From: Tabrizicola sp.
Lineage (GTDB): Bacteria > Pseudomonadota > Alphaproteobacteria > Rhodobacterales > Rhodobacteraceae
Length of the DNA: 64,000 nt
Reading direction: 5' to 3'
Assembly (NCBI RefSeq): GCF_030694085.1
Contig: NZ_JAUXZE010000035.1
Location: 434,001 to 498,000 of the forward strand
A model generated the notes under the pieces. That model ran no database searches. It was given only the letters and a program-made list of their open reading frames with translations, and had not been told where the DNA came from. This document shows positions 28,588 to 37,596 of the stretch, one piece after another (position 1 is the stretch's first letter; each line of letters opens with the position of its first letter). A program made the translations under genes and the position numbers.

Positions 28588-28613
28588 GGCCGCGCTTCGA
28601 AAGAAGCGCGGCC
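28588..28613 (+). terminator. GC hairpin after flp1
   Basis: GGCCGCGCTTC-GAAA-GAAGCGCGGCC is a perfect 11-bp stem with a GNRA tetraloop, followed by AGTTGCATTTTGCG rather than a clean U-run. Partial termination and mRNA stabilisation of the pilin message are likely. Confidence 0.7.
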
Positions 28614-28883
28614 AGTTGCATTTTGCGCCCCGGGTCTTGACCGGCAGGTTGGACCTTCGGCATCGACCTGACGGGCGAAGACCCTGCATCCAGGATGGGA
28701 CATCAACGCCTGCCGGTAACTTCACGCCTTTTGCCACGAAAGCCACCGGATCACCCCGCTTTCGCCGCAGAGTTGCAAAGAACGTGATCCGCCCGATCGC
28801 CATTCAAGATTTATTTCATTAATTATCAATAACTTGAACGATTTTCAGAAGCCACAGACGCTCGGCCCAGAAATAACCCAAGC

Positions 28884-29198
28884 CGTCCAAACTCCTGCCA
28901 CGATTGTCGGGCCAGATGCTCCCATACCGACCGAACACGGCAGTCGCCAGATCGCACCGGTTGACACAGGGAACACCTTAGAAGGGACATGACCATGACC
29001 AACTTTTCCGCCTTCCTGAAAGACGAATCCGGCGCCGTGACCGTGGACTGGGTCGTTCTGACCGCCGCTGTCGTGGGCCTTGGCCTGCTGATCTTCAACT
29101 GGGTTCGCCCGGCCGTCTCGAACCTGGCTGAAGCGATCAGCACCGAACTCGCAGATGCCCAAGCCTGCATGGAACAGAACAACGCCGCAACCTGCTAA
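28884..29198 (+). repeat. Tandem pilin duplication, copy 2 (leader plus gene)
   Basis: CGTCCAAACTCCTGCCACG, CCATACCGA, CAGATCGCACCGGTTGA and CACCTTAGAAGGGACATG match the leader of flp1 with scattered substitutions, showing the duplication is not recent. The pilin genes differ mainly in their last 20 codons. Confidence 0.7.
28995..29198 (+). CDS. flp2: Flp-family type IVc pilin 2
   Basis: A 67-residue prepilin with the same leader and core as flp1 (MTNFSAFLKDESG, then AVTVDWVVLTAAVVGLGLL) but a different C-terminus (ADAQACMEQNNAATC). The cysteine pair is kept with 8 instead of 7 residues between and again ends the protein. ATG 28995 is chosen over 28989 because it gives the same Shine-Dalgarno spacing as flp1. 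Whether both pilins enter one filament is unknown. Confidence 0.92.
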   Translation: MTNFSAFLKDESGAVTVDWVVLTAAVVGLGLLIFNWVRPAVSNLAEAISTELADAQACMEQNNAATC

Positions 29199-29221
29199 TA
29201 AGCCCAGGTCGCACGTTCTTC

Positions 29222-29249
29222 GGGCCGCGCCTCAGCAGAGGCGCGGCCC
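29222..29249 (+). terminator. GC hairpin after flp2
   Basis: GGGCCGCGCCTC-AGCA-GAGGCGCGGCCC is a perfect 12-bp stem followed by TTCCAATTT. The stem core matches those after flp1 and cpaB. Confidence 0.7.
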
Positions 29250-29561
29250 TTCCAATTTCAGGAACCGTGCCTCGCCGGTTCGGGAAACAGTTACCCCCCG
29301 ACTGCAAGATTGTAGCCCGACATCCGTTAAACTTTCGCCGCATTCCCCAGCCAAGCTGCAGCCGTCACGGATCGCCCGTCGCGGGTGCAGGACATAGGGC
29401 GCAGCAGCTTTCCGCCCTGTTCCCGGCAGTCACGACCGATCCATTCACCGATTCGGGGCTCCCCGCCCGCAAGCTTGCAAGGGGCGCCCCCAGCACACTA
29501 GAAGCAGCGCCGGGCCGCCACAGTCAGACCTAGGGCCGCTCCCAGCAAGTAGAGGGTAGAA
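29250..29561. other. 312-bp gap between flp2 and cpaB
   Basis: No gene seen in either strand. It may contain a separate promoter for cpaB, but no clear -35/-10 pair stands out. A weak Shine-Dalgarno (AGAGGGTAGAA) precedes cpaB. Confidence 0.4.
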
Positions 29562-30422
29562 ATGAGAGCAGTATTTGCATTGGTCCTCCTGGTCGGCATG
29601 GGGCTGGCCGGTGTGGCCGTCTACATGATCCAGGGCTACATGTCGGACCTGGAAACCGCGCTGCAGCAAGAGCGGTCTTTCAACGCCAAGGCCGGCAAGC
29701 TGGTCGAGGTCTATGTCTTCGCCAAGGCCAAGGGCTACGGCGATGCGCTTGCGGAAGGGGATGTCCAGCTGATCTACTGGCCCGAGAAGTCGCTGCCGAA
29801 AGAGATCTTCCGCGACAAGGACACCCTATTCCCGCCAAATGCCGATGGCCCGCGCTACATCATGCGCTCGACCGTGGCGTTCGAGCCTGTTCTCACCAGC
29901 CGGGTGACCGAGCCGGGGCAGCTGGCCAGCCTCACCTCCAAGCTGGAAAAGGGCAAGCGCGCCTTCGCAATCCGCGTGGGCATGGATTCGGGTGTGTCGA
30001 ACTTCGTGAAGCCGGACGACTTCATCGACATCCTGTGGACCGGCAACGTGCCGGGCTATGAGGGCCGGATCACGCGCCAGATCGAAAACGCCGTTCAGGT
30101 CATCGCCGTCGACAACGCGCTGAACGAAGGCCAGATCACCACGGACACTGTTGCTCAGACGGTAACGGTCGCAGCAACGCCCGAGCAGGTGGCCCGTCTG
30201 GCACAGGCGCAGGCGACGGGCGAACTGACGCTGTCGCTGGCGCTCGACGCCACCGAGATGGTCGAAGGCACGATCGAGACCGACACCAAGTCCCTGCTTG
30301 GCATCGTCGAGGTCGCCCCCGAGGTTGTGGCTCCGGTGATCGAACAGAAAGTGTGCTACGCCAAGCAGCGCAGCGGCGGGGTCCTGGTCGACACCGATGT
30401 TGTGATCCCCTGCAAGGACTGA
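29562..30422 (+). CDS. cpaB: Flp pilus assembly protein CpaB/RcpC
   Basis: A 286-residue inner-membrane-anchored periplasmic protein. The N-terminal helix (FALVLLVGMGLAGVAVYMIQ) is followed by an SAF-like region (about 45-120) and the RcpC domain (about 125-245: GKRAFAIRVGMDSGVSNFVKPDDFIDILWTG). It helps stabilise or gate the secretin. It is followed by a strong intrinsic terminator at 30443-30486, so cpaC onward probably has its own promoter. Two cysteines near the end (VCYAKQ, VIPCKD) may form a disulfide. Confidence 0.93.
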   Translation: MRAVFALVLLVGMGLAGVAVYMIQGYMSDLETALQQERSFNAKAGKLVEVYVFAKAKGYGDALAEGDVQLIYWPEKSLPKEIFRDKDTLFPPNADGPRYIMRSTVAFEPVLTSRVTEPGQLASLTSKLEKGKRAFAIRVGMDSGVSNFVKPDDFIDILWTGNVPGYEGRITRQIENAVQVIAVDNALNEGQITTDTVAQTVTVAATPEQVARLAQAQATGELTLSLALDATEMVEGTIETDTKSLLGIVEVAPEVVAPVIEQKVCYAKQRSGGVLVDTDVVIPCKD

Positions 30423-30442
30423 ACTGCCATCCACAAGGCATC

Positions 30443-30486
30443 GGGGCGCGGCCACATTATCTGGGGCCGCGCCCCGTTCTTTTTTC
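30443..30486 (+). terminator. Rho-independent terminator after cpaB
   Basis: GGGGCGCGGCC pairs with GGCCGCGCCCC across an 11-base loop and is followed by GTTCTTTTTT. This is the best intrinsic terminator in the tad locus and separates flp-cpaB from cpaC and the later genes. Confidence 0.85.
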
Positions 30487-30632
30487 AATCCGTTGCGACC
30501 TGTTGCAGTTTATCCACATCAACAACTTCCCCCAAAGCATTGATTATTGCAAAAAAAGCGGCACTGGGTCATTCTCCCCGGACATAAGGGCGTTCAAGAC
30601 CCAAACGAGGCGTGGTCGAAAGGGCAGATCAC

Positions 30633-31997
30633 ATGAACATGAAACGACTTCTGACTGCAGCGTACATTGGTGCGGCTCTCGCATCGACGGCGCTGACGCC
30701 GGTCTCCGCCGAAGTCCTGCGCGTTTTGCAGGGCCAGGCTTCCGAAGCACTCAACGTTCCGATGAACCGGGCCGTTGTCGTCGAAAGTGACGTTCCCTTC
30801 GCGGAACTCTCGATCGCGAACCCGGGCATCGCTGATATCTCGACGCTGTCCGACCGCTCCATCTACGTTCTTGGCAAGGCACCCGGGCGTACGACGCTCA
30901 CGCTATTGTCGCCTGAGGGGCAACTGATCTCGAACGTCGACGTGCACGTCACGCCCGACATCGCCGAATTCAAGGAGCGTCTCCAGCAGATCATCCCCGG
31001 TGAAAACATCGAGGTTCGGACCGCCAACGACGGGATCGTGCTGTCCGGTCAGGTCTCCTCGACCGCCAAGATGGACCGGGCGCTCGACCTCGCCAACCGC
31101 TACGCGCCGGATCGGGTCTCGAACCTGATGGTGGTGGGCGGGACGCAGCAGGTCATGCTGAAAGTCCGCTTCGCCGAAATGAACCGGACGGTCAGCAAGG
31201 CGCTTGGCGGCGGTTTGACTCTCACCGGCTCTGGAAGCAGCGGCAGTGGCGTCATTGGTGGTGGCGGCGGACTGTCGAACGCCTTCGGTGGCGTGGGCGT
31301 CAGTTTCGGTGTCGGGGATTTGTCCTTCCAGGTTCTGCTGGAAGCGTTGGAAACCAAGGGCATGGTCCGCACACTGGCCGAGCCGAACTTGACCGCGCTG
31401 TCGGGCCAGGAAGCCAAGTTCCTTGCCGGTGGCGAATATCCGGTGCCGGTGGCGCAGGACAACGACACGATCACCGTCGAATTCAAACCCTTCGGTGTGG
31501 AACTGAACTTCACCCCGGTGGTCGTGGATCAGGATATCATCAACCTGACCATCGACGCTGCGGTTTCGTCACTTGACCCGGCGAATGGTTTCTCCATCGA
31601 CCAAGGCTTCAGTATCGCCGCCTTCAAACGCCGCGAGACATCCACGACGGTCGAGATGCGGGACGGACAAAGCTTCGCGATTGCGGGCCTTCTGCAAGAC
31701 GACTTCCGCAACGACCTGACCCAACTGCCGTGGGCGGCGGACATTCCGATCCTGGGCGCGCTGTTCCGCAGTGCGAACTACCGGCGCGAACAAAGCGAGT
31801 TGGTCATCATTGTCACTCCGCACCTCGTCAATCCGGTGGCGGGCGCGGCTCTGGCGCTGCCGACTGACCGGGTCCGCATCCCGACCGAACGCGAGCTGTT
31901 CCTGTTCGGCGAAGTGGCCACCAGCCCCAAGAAGGGTGCGGCGGCCGAAGTTGCCCGGCAGGACTTCAGCTCGTCCTACGGCTATGTGATGGAGTAA
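30633..31997 (+). CDS. cpaC: Tad pilus secretin CpaC/RcpA
   Basis: A 454-residue outer-membrane secretin. It has a signal peptide (about 1-24), an N-terminal pilus/BON-like region (about 30-165, VVVESDVPFAELSIANPGIAD), and a secretin core: TLAEPNLTALSGQEAKFLAGGEYPVP and ELVIIVTPHLVNP. A Gly/Ser-rich loop (GSGSSGSGVIGGGGG) lies in the middle. It forms the ring through which the pilus leaves the cell. ATG 30633 is preferred to the GTG at 30612, because AAAGGG lies upstream and the signal peptide starts there. Confidence 0.94.
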   Translation: MNMKRLLTAAYIGAALASTALTPVSAEVLRVLQGQASEALNVPMNRAVVVESDVPFAELSIANPGIADISTLSDRSIYVLGKAPGRTTLTLLSPEGQLISNVDVHVTPDIAEFKERLQQIIPGENIEVRTANDGIVLSGQVSSTAKMDRALDLANRYAPDRVSNLMVVGGTQQVMLKVRFAEMNRTVSKALGGGLTLTGSGSSGSGVIGGGGGLSNAFGGVGVSFGVGDLSFQVLLEALETKGMVRTLAEPNLTALSGQEAKFLAGGEYPVPVAQDNDTITVEFKPFGVELNFTPVVVDQDIINLTIDAAVSSLDPANGFSIDQGFSIAAFKRRETSTTVEMRDGQSFAIAGLLQDDFRNDLTQLPWAADIPILGALFRSANYRREQSELVIIVTPHLVNPVAGAALALPTDRVRIPTERELFLFGEVATSPKKGAAAEVARQDFSSSYGYVME

Positions 31998-32001
31998 GGA
32001 G

Positions 32002-32655
32002 ATGACCCGCATGCTTCCCAAGCTGCTTGCAGCCTCTGCCCTCCTCGCGTTGACCGCCTGTGGTGACTACGCCACCTCATGGGACCGCGAACTTGGCTCC
32101 GAAGTCGACAAGGGCCAGTTCGGCAACGCCACGATGAACAACACGCTCATCCAGACGGGTGAGATCTCGTACACCGTGGCGCTGGCCGAACGCTTCGCGG
32201 CCGAAGTGCCCGACACGATCAACTTCGCCTTCAACAGTGCCGAGCTGTCGGGCGATGCCCGTGCGATCCTGAAGAAGCAGGCCGACTTCATCCGCCAGTT
32301 CCCCGAGGTTCGCTTCCGCGTCTTCGGACACACGGACAAGGTCGGCTCCAACAGCTACAACCAGCGTCTCGGCCTCCGCCGGGCCCAGGCCGCCGTGGCC
32401 TATCTCAGCTCGCTCGGCATCAGCCGGTCGCGGCTCGAGGCGGTGGTTTCCTATGGCGAGACGCAGCCGATCGTGCAGACCCAGAACCCCGAAGTGCGCA
32501 ACCGTCGCACGGTGACCGAGGTTTCGGGCTTTGTCGGCAGCCACCCGCTGGTCCTGAACGGCAAGTACGCCGAGATCATCTGGCGCGACTACATCATCAG
32601 CGGCACGCGTGAGCATCTTGGCGAACGCGCTGACGCAGGTGCCGGCGGCGGCTGA
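32002..32655 (+). CDS. OmpA-like lipoprotein of the tad locus
   Basis: A 217-residue lipoprotein (lipobox LTAC, cysteine about residue 20) with an OmpA/MotB-type peptidoglycan-binding domain: INFAFNSAELSGDARAILKK, FRVFGHTDKVGSNSYN and RRAQAAVAYLSSLGI. The conserved NxxLSxRRA pattern appears as NQRLGLRRAQA. It follows cpaC by 4 bp, the position where CpaD lies in Caulobacter. The N-terminal segment KGQFGNATMNNTLIQ and the C-terminal GKYAEIIWRDYI are not part of OmpA and may be pilus-specific. It probably anchors the secretin to the wall. Confidence 0.88.
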   Translation: MTRMLPKLLAASALLALTACGDYATSWDRELGSEVDKGQFGNATMNNTLIQTGEISYTVALAERFAAEVPDTINFAFNSAELSGDARAILKKQADFIRQFPEVRFRVFGHTDKVGSNSYNQRLGLRRAQAAVAYLSSLGISRSRLEAVVSYGETQPIVQTQNPEVRNRRTVTEVSGFVGSHPLVLNGKYAEIIWRDYIISGTREHLGERADAGAGGG

Positions 32656-32679
32656 TCCTCCGCCTTTCAGCAAAGATCA

Positions 32680-32704
32680 GAGGCCGGGCCTTGCGCCCGG
32701 CCTC
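32680..32704 (+). terminator. Hairpin terminator after the OmpA-like gene
   Basis: GAGGCCGGGC-CTTGC-GCCCGGCCTC is a perfect 10-bp stem followed by TTCGTTTCC. It is in the gap before cpaE, so cpaE may be under its own promoter (32705-32898). Confidence 0.75.
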
Positions 32705-32898
32705 TTCGTTTCCAGAATAGTGATAATCCCAGAAACAGGCTCTTTTAGCCCAATTATCGCCACCATTCTTGAACAAGGTCCAAACCATAGGATGAGTTTG
32801 GGGGTCTGATTTCCCAAGGCGCGACCGATCCGACGATATCCGGTCAAGACCTTGAAATCCAAAGACAAACGCCCTGCACCAAAAGGACGCAACGCGAG

Positions 32899-34158
32899 AT
32901 GACGAGCAAAGCCACTGTACAAAGCGATCCGGCGCCGATCCTCGCCTGCACGATTTCGCGGGATGTGCAGCGATTCGATCTTCTGATCGACGACATGGAG
33001 CAAGAGCTGGGCGAAGCCTGGGGGGACCTCAACTTCGAGGATGCCCTCGTGTTCCTCAAGCAGCCCGACAGCACCGGCATGCAGTTCGTCGCCATCGCAG
33101 TCGACAGCGAAGATGAATCCGAACTGTCGAAGATGAACGACGTGATCAAGGCCGCCAAGGCCAAGAAGATCAAGGTCCTGCTCATCGCCAACCAGGTCAG
33201 CCCTTCCGTCCTGCACCAGATGCTGAAGTTGGGCGCTGACGACTTCGTGCCCTATCCGCTGCCCGAAGGCGCGCTGCACGACGCGATCGAGCGTCTGCGC
33301 AAACCCGCGCCGGTGATGCCGGATGGCTACGACCCGGATACGGGCCTCTTCAACCCGGTCTTCAAGGCCAAGGGCGACCGCAACGGCGTGATCCTGCCTG
33401 TGCATGGCATGGCGGGCGGCGTCGGCGCCACCACCTTCGCCGCGAACCTGGCCTGGGAACTCGCGGTGACCCCCGACTCCGAAGGCATGCGGGTGTGCGT
33501 GATCGACTTCGACCTGCAATTCGGCTCGGTCGCGACCTATCTCGACCTGCCCCGCAAGGAAGCCGTGCTGGAAATCCTGACCGACACCGCCTCGGTGGAC
33601 GCGGACTCGCTGATCAAGTCGATGCTGACCTTCAACGAAAAGCTGCACGTCTTTACCGCCCCGGCCGACATGTTGCCGCTGGAAATGGTCACACCCGAAG
33701 ACGTCGGTCGTATCCTGGACACCGCGCAGGCCAACTTCGACTTCGTCATCGTCGACATGCCCAGCGCCGTGGTTGCCTGGACCGAAGCCGTGTTGACCCG
33801 CGCCCATGTCTACTTCGCGCTGTTGGAGTTGGACCTGCGTTCGGCACAGAACATCCTGCGCTTTGTCCGCGCGCTGAAGGCCGAAGCCCTGCCGCACGAC
33901 AAGGTGCGCTATGTGCTGAACCGCGCGCCCAAGTTCACCGACCTTTCCGCCAAGGCCCGCGTCAAGCGCATGGCCGAAAGCCTGGACATCGCCATCGAGG
34001 TGCAACTGCCCGATGGGGGGGAACAGGTGACCCAGGCCAACGACCACGGCCTGCCGATTGCTGAAAGCGCGGCGAAGAACCCGCTGCGCAAGGAACTGCA
34101 GAAGCTTGCCAAGTCCTTGTACGACCTGAACAAAGCCGCTGAAACCGCCAAGGCCTGA
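32899..34158 (+). CDS. cpaE: Pilus localisation ATPase CpaE/TadZ
   Basis: A 419-residue protein with an N-terminal receiver-like domain (about 15-135) and a ParA/MinD-like domain (about 160-400). The ATP loop is GMAGGVGATTF, the deviant form without the usual Lys, typical of TadZ/CpaE. DFDLQFGSVATYLDLP and DFVIVDMPSA are the Walker A-prime and B segments. It marks the cell pole or site where the Tad machine assembles. It lies 17 bp before cpaF. Confidence 0.93.
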   Translation: MTSKATVQSDPAPILACTISRDVQRFDLLIDDMEQELGEAWGDLNFEDALVFLKQPDSTGMQFVAIAVDSEDESELSKMNDVIKAAKAKKIKVLLIANQVSPSVLHQMLKLGADDFVPYPLPEGALHDAIERLRKPAPVMPDGYDPDTGLFNPVFKAKGDRNGVILPVHGMAGGVGATTFAANLAWELAVTPDSEGMRVCVIDFDLQFGSVATYLDLPRKEAVLEILTDTASVDADSLIKSMLTFNEKLHVFTAPADMLPLEMVTPEDVGRILDTAQANFDFVIVDMPSAVVAWTEAVLTRAHVYFALLELDLRSAQNILRFVRALKAEALPHDKVRYVLNRAPKFTDLSAKARVKRMAESLDIAIEVQLPDGGEQVTQANDHGLPIAESAAKNPLRKELQKLAKSLYDLNKAAETAKA

Positions 34159-34175
34159 TCCAAGGGGAATAACCA

Positions 34176-35618
34176 GTGTTTAGCCGCTTCAAGAAAGATA
34201 CGCCGCCCGGTGCCCGCCCCGTCCAGAGCGCTGCGCCAGTTGCGGCTTCGGCTGCGACCGCCGCGACCGCTGCCCGCGCTCCGGCCGCCCCGCCGCCGGT
34301 CCAGCAGCGTCCGCCTGCCGAGGCCGTCGCCGCCGACCGGGAAAAGAAGCGCAAAGAGCGCCTCACCGAACTCAAGGTCGAGATCCACAAGCGTCTTCTC
34401 GAGGACCTGAACCTCTCGGCACTTGAATCGGCCAGCGAGCAGCAGCTGCGCACTGAAATCACCTCTCTGGCCACCGAAGCGCTGGACGAGATGTCGGTCG
34501 CCCTCAACAAGGATGACCGTCTCGCCCTGACGCAAGAGCTGTATGACGAGGTCATGGGCCTTGGCCCGCTCGAGCCGCTTCTGAAGGACGACACGATCAA
34601 CGACATCCTGGTGAACGGGCCGAAGCGCATCTTCATCGAACGCGCGGGCAAGCTCGAACTTTCCGACGTCACCTTCCGCGACGAACGCCACCTTCTGCGC
34701 ATCATCGACAAGATTGTGTCCGCCGTGGGCCGCCGGGTCGATGAATCGAACCCCTATTGCGACGCCCGTCTTCAGGACGGCAGCCGTTTCAACTGCATGA
34801 TCCCGCCGATTGCAGTGGACGGCTCGCTCGTCTCGATCCGTAAATTCAAGAAGGACAAGCTGAAGGTCGAGGATCTCGTCCGTTTCGGCGCCTTTACCGA
34901 GGAAATGGCCGCCTATCTCCAGGCCGCCGTGTCCTGCCGGCTGAACATCATCGTCTCGGGTGGTACGGGTTCGGGCAAGACCACCACGCTCAACGCACTG
35001 TCGTCCTTCATCGACAACCACGAACGCGTCCTGACCATCGAGGACACCGCCGAACTTCAGCTGCAGCAGGTCCACGTCGGCCGGATGGAAAGCCGCCCGG
35101 CGAACGTGGAAGGCAAGGGCGCCGTCACCCAGCGGGATTGCTTGCGCAACGCACTGCGTATGCGTCCCGACCGCATCATCGTGGGGGAAACCCGGGGTGA
35201 AGAGGTCATCGACATGCTGCAGGCGATGAACACGGGCCACGATGGCTCGATGACCACGATCCACGCCAACAACCCGCGCGACGCCGTCAGCCGTCTTGAG
35301 AACATGGTCGCCATGTCCGGGATCGAGATGCCGCTGAAAGCCATGCGCAGCCAGATCGCCTCGGCCGTCAACCTGATCGTTCAGGCCAGCCGCCTGCAGG
35401 ACGGGACGCGCCGCATGACCTCGGTGACCGAGATCACCGGCATGGAAGGCGAGGTCATCTCGATGCAGGAAGTCTTCCGCTTCGAACGACTGGGGGTCGA
35501 GCCTTCGGGCAAGATCATCGGCCGGTTCAACGCGACCGGCATCCGCTCGGCCTATTCCGACCGCTTCCGCCAGTGGGGCTTCGACCTGCCGGCTTCCATC
35601 TACGAACCGATCATCTGA
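34176..35618 (+). CDS. cpaF: Pilus assembly/retraction ATPase CpaF/TadA
   Basis: A 480-residue secretion ATPase of the VirB11/PilB superfamily. An Ala/Pro-rich N-terminus (about 1-60) precedes the N-terminal ATPase subdomain. Walker A is GGTGSGKTT (about residue 265-273), with the Asp-box [12 protein letters not shown], Walker B-like [10 protein letters not shown] and the His-box [17 protein letters not shown]. It powers both extension and retraction of Tad pili. The ATPase sits 6 bp upstream of tadB in one transcription unit. Confidence 0.96.
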   Translation: MFSRFKKDTPPGARPVQSAAPVAASAATAATAARAPAAPPPVQQRPPAEAVAADREKKRKERLTELKVEIHKRLLEDLNLSALESASEQQLRTEITSLATEALDEMSVALNKDDRLALTQELYDEVMGLGPLEPLLKDDTINDILVNGPKRIFIERAGKLELSDVTFRDERHLLRIIDKIVSAVGRRVDESNPYCDARLQDGSRFNCMIPPIAVDGSLVSIRKFKKDKLKVEDLVRFGAFTEEMAAYLQAAVSCRLNIIVSGGTGSGKTTTLNALSSFIDNHERVLTIEDTAELQLQQVHVGRMESRPANVEGKGAVTQRDCLRNALRMRPDRIIVGETRGEEVIDMLQAMNTGHDGSMTTIHANNPRDAVSRLENMVAMSGIEMPLKAMRSQIASAVNLIVQASRLQDGTRRMTSVTEITGMEGEVISMQEVFRFERLGVEPSGKIIGRFNATGIRSAYSDRFRQWGFDLPASIYEPII

Positions 35619-35623
35619 CCGCC

Positions 35624-36592
35624 ATGGAAATCAGCGCAGCACCCCTTATCTACATCATGATCTTCGTGGCGGTCGTCGTGATCGTCAACGGTATCTATCT
35701 GATCGTATTCGGAAAATCCATCAGCCTGAACAGCCGGGTCAGCCGGCGGCTCACGCTTCTGGAAAAGAACGCGAACCGTGAACAGGTCCTGGAACAGCTT
35801 CGCAAGGAGATGAACCAGCATCTGAACGCGAAGAACATCCCGCTCTACTCGATGCTGGCCAAGAAGGCCCAGCGGGCCAACATCGCCTTCTCGCCCCAGG
35901 CCCTGATCGGGATCATGGCGGGTCTTTCGGTCTTTGCCTTCCTCCTCCTGTCGGTCTTCACCGCTGCCGAGACCGGCCTGCGCGTTGCCCTTGGCATCGC
36001 GATGGGGGTCGGCGGGGTCTTCTACTGGGTCAACAGCACCGCGAAAAAGCGGATGAACCTGCTGGAAGAGCAGTTGCCCGACTCGATCGAACTGATGGTC
36101 CGCTCCTTGCGTGTCGGCCATCCCTTCTCGACCGCCATCGGCATCGTTGCCAAGGAAATCCCGGACCCGCTGGGCTCCGAATTCGGCGTGATCTCCGACG
36201 AGGCCGCCTATGGCCGCGACGTGTCTGAATCGCTCAAGGCCTTTGCCGAACGGATGGACAGCCAGGACCTTCGGTTTCTTGCCGTCGCCGTCTCGATCCA
36301 GCAGCAGTCCGGCGGCAACCTCGCCGAAATTCTTGAAGGTCTCGCCAAGGTGGTCCGCGCGCGCTTCAAGCTGTTCCGCCGAGTCCGCGCCATCACGGCC
36401 GAGGCGAAATGGTCCGGCATGTTCCTTTCCGGCTTCCCCATCGCCGCGCTGGTCATGATCAACGTGGTCCAGCCCGACTACTATGACGAAGTCAAGGAGA
36501 CGACCGCCTACATCCCCGCGGCCCTTTTCGTCATTACCTTCCTCATCATCAACATCATCTACATGAAGGTGATGACCAACATCAAAGTGTAG
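35624..36592 (+). CDS. tadB: Inner-membrane platform protein TadB
   Basis: A 322-residue membrane protein with a T2SSF domain (about 165-290: LPDSIELMVRSLRVGHPFSTAIG, AVSIQQQSGGNLAEILEGLAKV). N-terminal helix at about 8-28, another pair at about 100-140, and two at the C-terminus. With TadC it forms the platform that the CpaF motor turns. ATG 35624 lies 6 bp after the cpaF stop. Confidence 0.94.
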   Translation: MEISAAPLIYIMIFVAVVVIVNGIYLIVFGKSISLNSRVSRRLTLLEKNANREQVLEQLRKEMNQHLNAKNIPLYSMLAKKAQRANIAFSPQALIGIMAGLSVFAFLLLSVFTAAETGLRVALGIAMGVGGVFYWVNSTAKKRMNLLEEQLPDSIELMVRSLRVGHPFSTAIGIVAKEIPDPLGSEFGVISDEAAYGRDVSESLKAFAERMDSQDLRFLAVAVSIQQQSGGNLAEILEGLAKVVRARFKLFRRVRAITAEAKWSGMFLSGFPIAALVMINVVQPDYYDEVKETTAYIPAALFVITFLIINIIYMKVMTNIKV

Positions 36593-36599
36593 GTCGAAC

Positions 36600-37583
36600 A
36601 TGGACTTCCTTCCCAACTTCATGACCGGACTGACCGAACGCTTCGGTCCGATGGCGCCACTTCTGGCGGTGGGTCTCTTGGGCCTGTTGCTGATCCTGCT
36701 GGCCCTGCCGGTGGTGATGAAACGCAAGCGCGACCGCTTTCGCGAGCTGAAGGACCAGGTTCCCAAGACGATCAACGAAAAGAAGAAGGGGCTGCGCAAG
36801 GCCGACCGTCTCGACAAGCTTGAGAAGTTCGCCCAGTTCCTTGAACCGCAGAAAAAGGAAGAGCTGTCGGCCGCCAAGCTGAACATGCTGCGCGCGGGCT
36901 ACACTGGCAAGAACGCGGTGCGCATGTTCCATGCGGTCCAGTTCCTGCTGGCGATCCTGTTCCTGATCGGCGGCCTGATCGTTGCGCTGATCAAGTCCAT
37001 GTCGCAGGAAATGTCCGGCATGGACCTCATGCTGCACAGCCTCTTGCCCTGCGCCATCGGCTACTACATCCCGCGCTACTGGGTGAACAAGCGGGTCGAA
37101 AAGCGCAAGACCGAGATCATCCAGGGCTTTCCCGACGCTCTTGACCTGATGCTCGTCTGCGTCGAGGCTGGCCAGTCGCTCGACCAGTCGATCATCCGCG
37201 TCGGCCGTGAAAGCCGCGCCGGTTACCCCGCCCTTGCAGACGAATTCGACCTTGTCGCGCAAGAGGTCAAGGCCGGCAAGGAACGCATCTCCGTCCTTAA
37301 GGACATGGCCGAACGCGTGGGCGTCCCCGACGTCGCTTCGTTCGTGACCACGATCATCCAGTCCGCGACCTTCGGCACCTCGATTGCCGATGCCTTGCGG
37401 GTCTACTCGGCCGACATGCGCGACAAGCGCATCATGCGCGCGGAAGAGAAGGCCAACATGTTGCCGACGAAGCTGACCCTTGGCACTATGCTGTTTACAG
37501 TTCCGCCGCTTCTGGTCATTCTCATCGGGCCTTCCGTCTACGGAATGGTGACAATGATGGCCGAGCTGTCAAGCAGCCTGTGA
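36600..37583 (+). CDS. tadC: Inner-membrane platform protein TadC
   Basis: A 327-residue paralogue of TadB with the T2SSF domain in its C-terminal half (FPDALDLMLVCVEAGQSLDQ, SFVTTIIQSATFGTSIADAL). Membrane segments are at about 22-40, 118-140, and 300-320. A charged cytoplasmic loop (about 45-90) is rich in Lys/Glu. It is 7 bp downstream of tadB and 13 bp upstream of the first TPR lipoprotein. Confidence 0.93.
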   Translation: MDFLPNFMTGLTERFGPMAPLLAVGLLGLLLILLALPVVMKRKRDRFRELKDQVPKTINEKKKGLRKADRLDKLEKFAQFLEPQKKEELSAAKLNMLRAGYTGKNAVRMFHAVQFLLAILFLIGGLIVALIKSMSQEMSGMDLMLHSLLPCAIGYYIPRYWVNKRVEKRKTEIIQGFPDALDLMLVCVEAGQSLDQSIIRVGRESRAGYPALADEFDLVAQEVKAGKERISVLKDMAERVGVPDVASFVTTIIQSATFGTSIADALRVYSADMRDKRIMRAEEKANMLPTKLTLGTMLFTVPPLLVILIGPSVYGMVTMMAELSSSL

Positions 37584-37596
37584 AACGGGAAACGAT

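Noticed and set aside
32899..34158. Missing Walker A lysine in CpaE taken as a defect
   Set aside because: The deviant GGVGATT loop is typical for the TadZ/CpaE family, so it is not a sign of decay.
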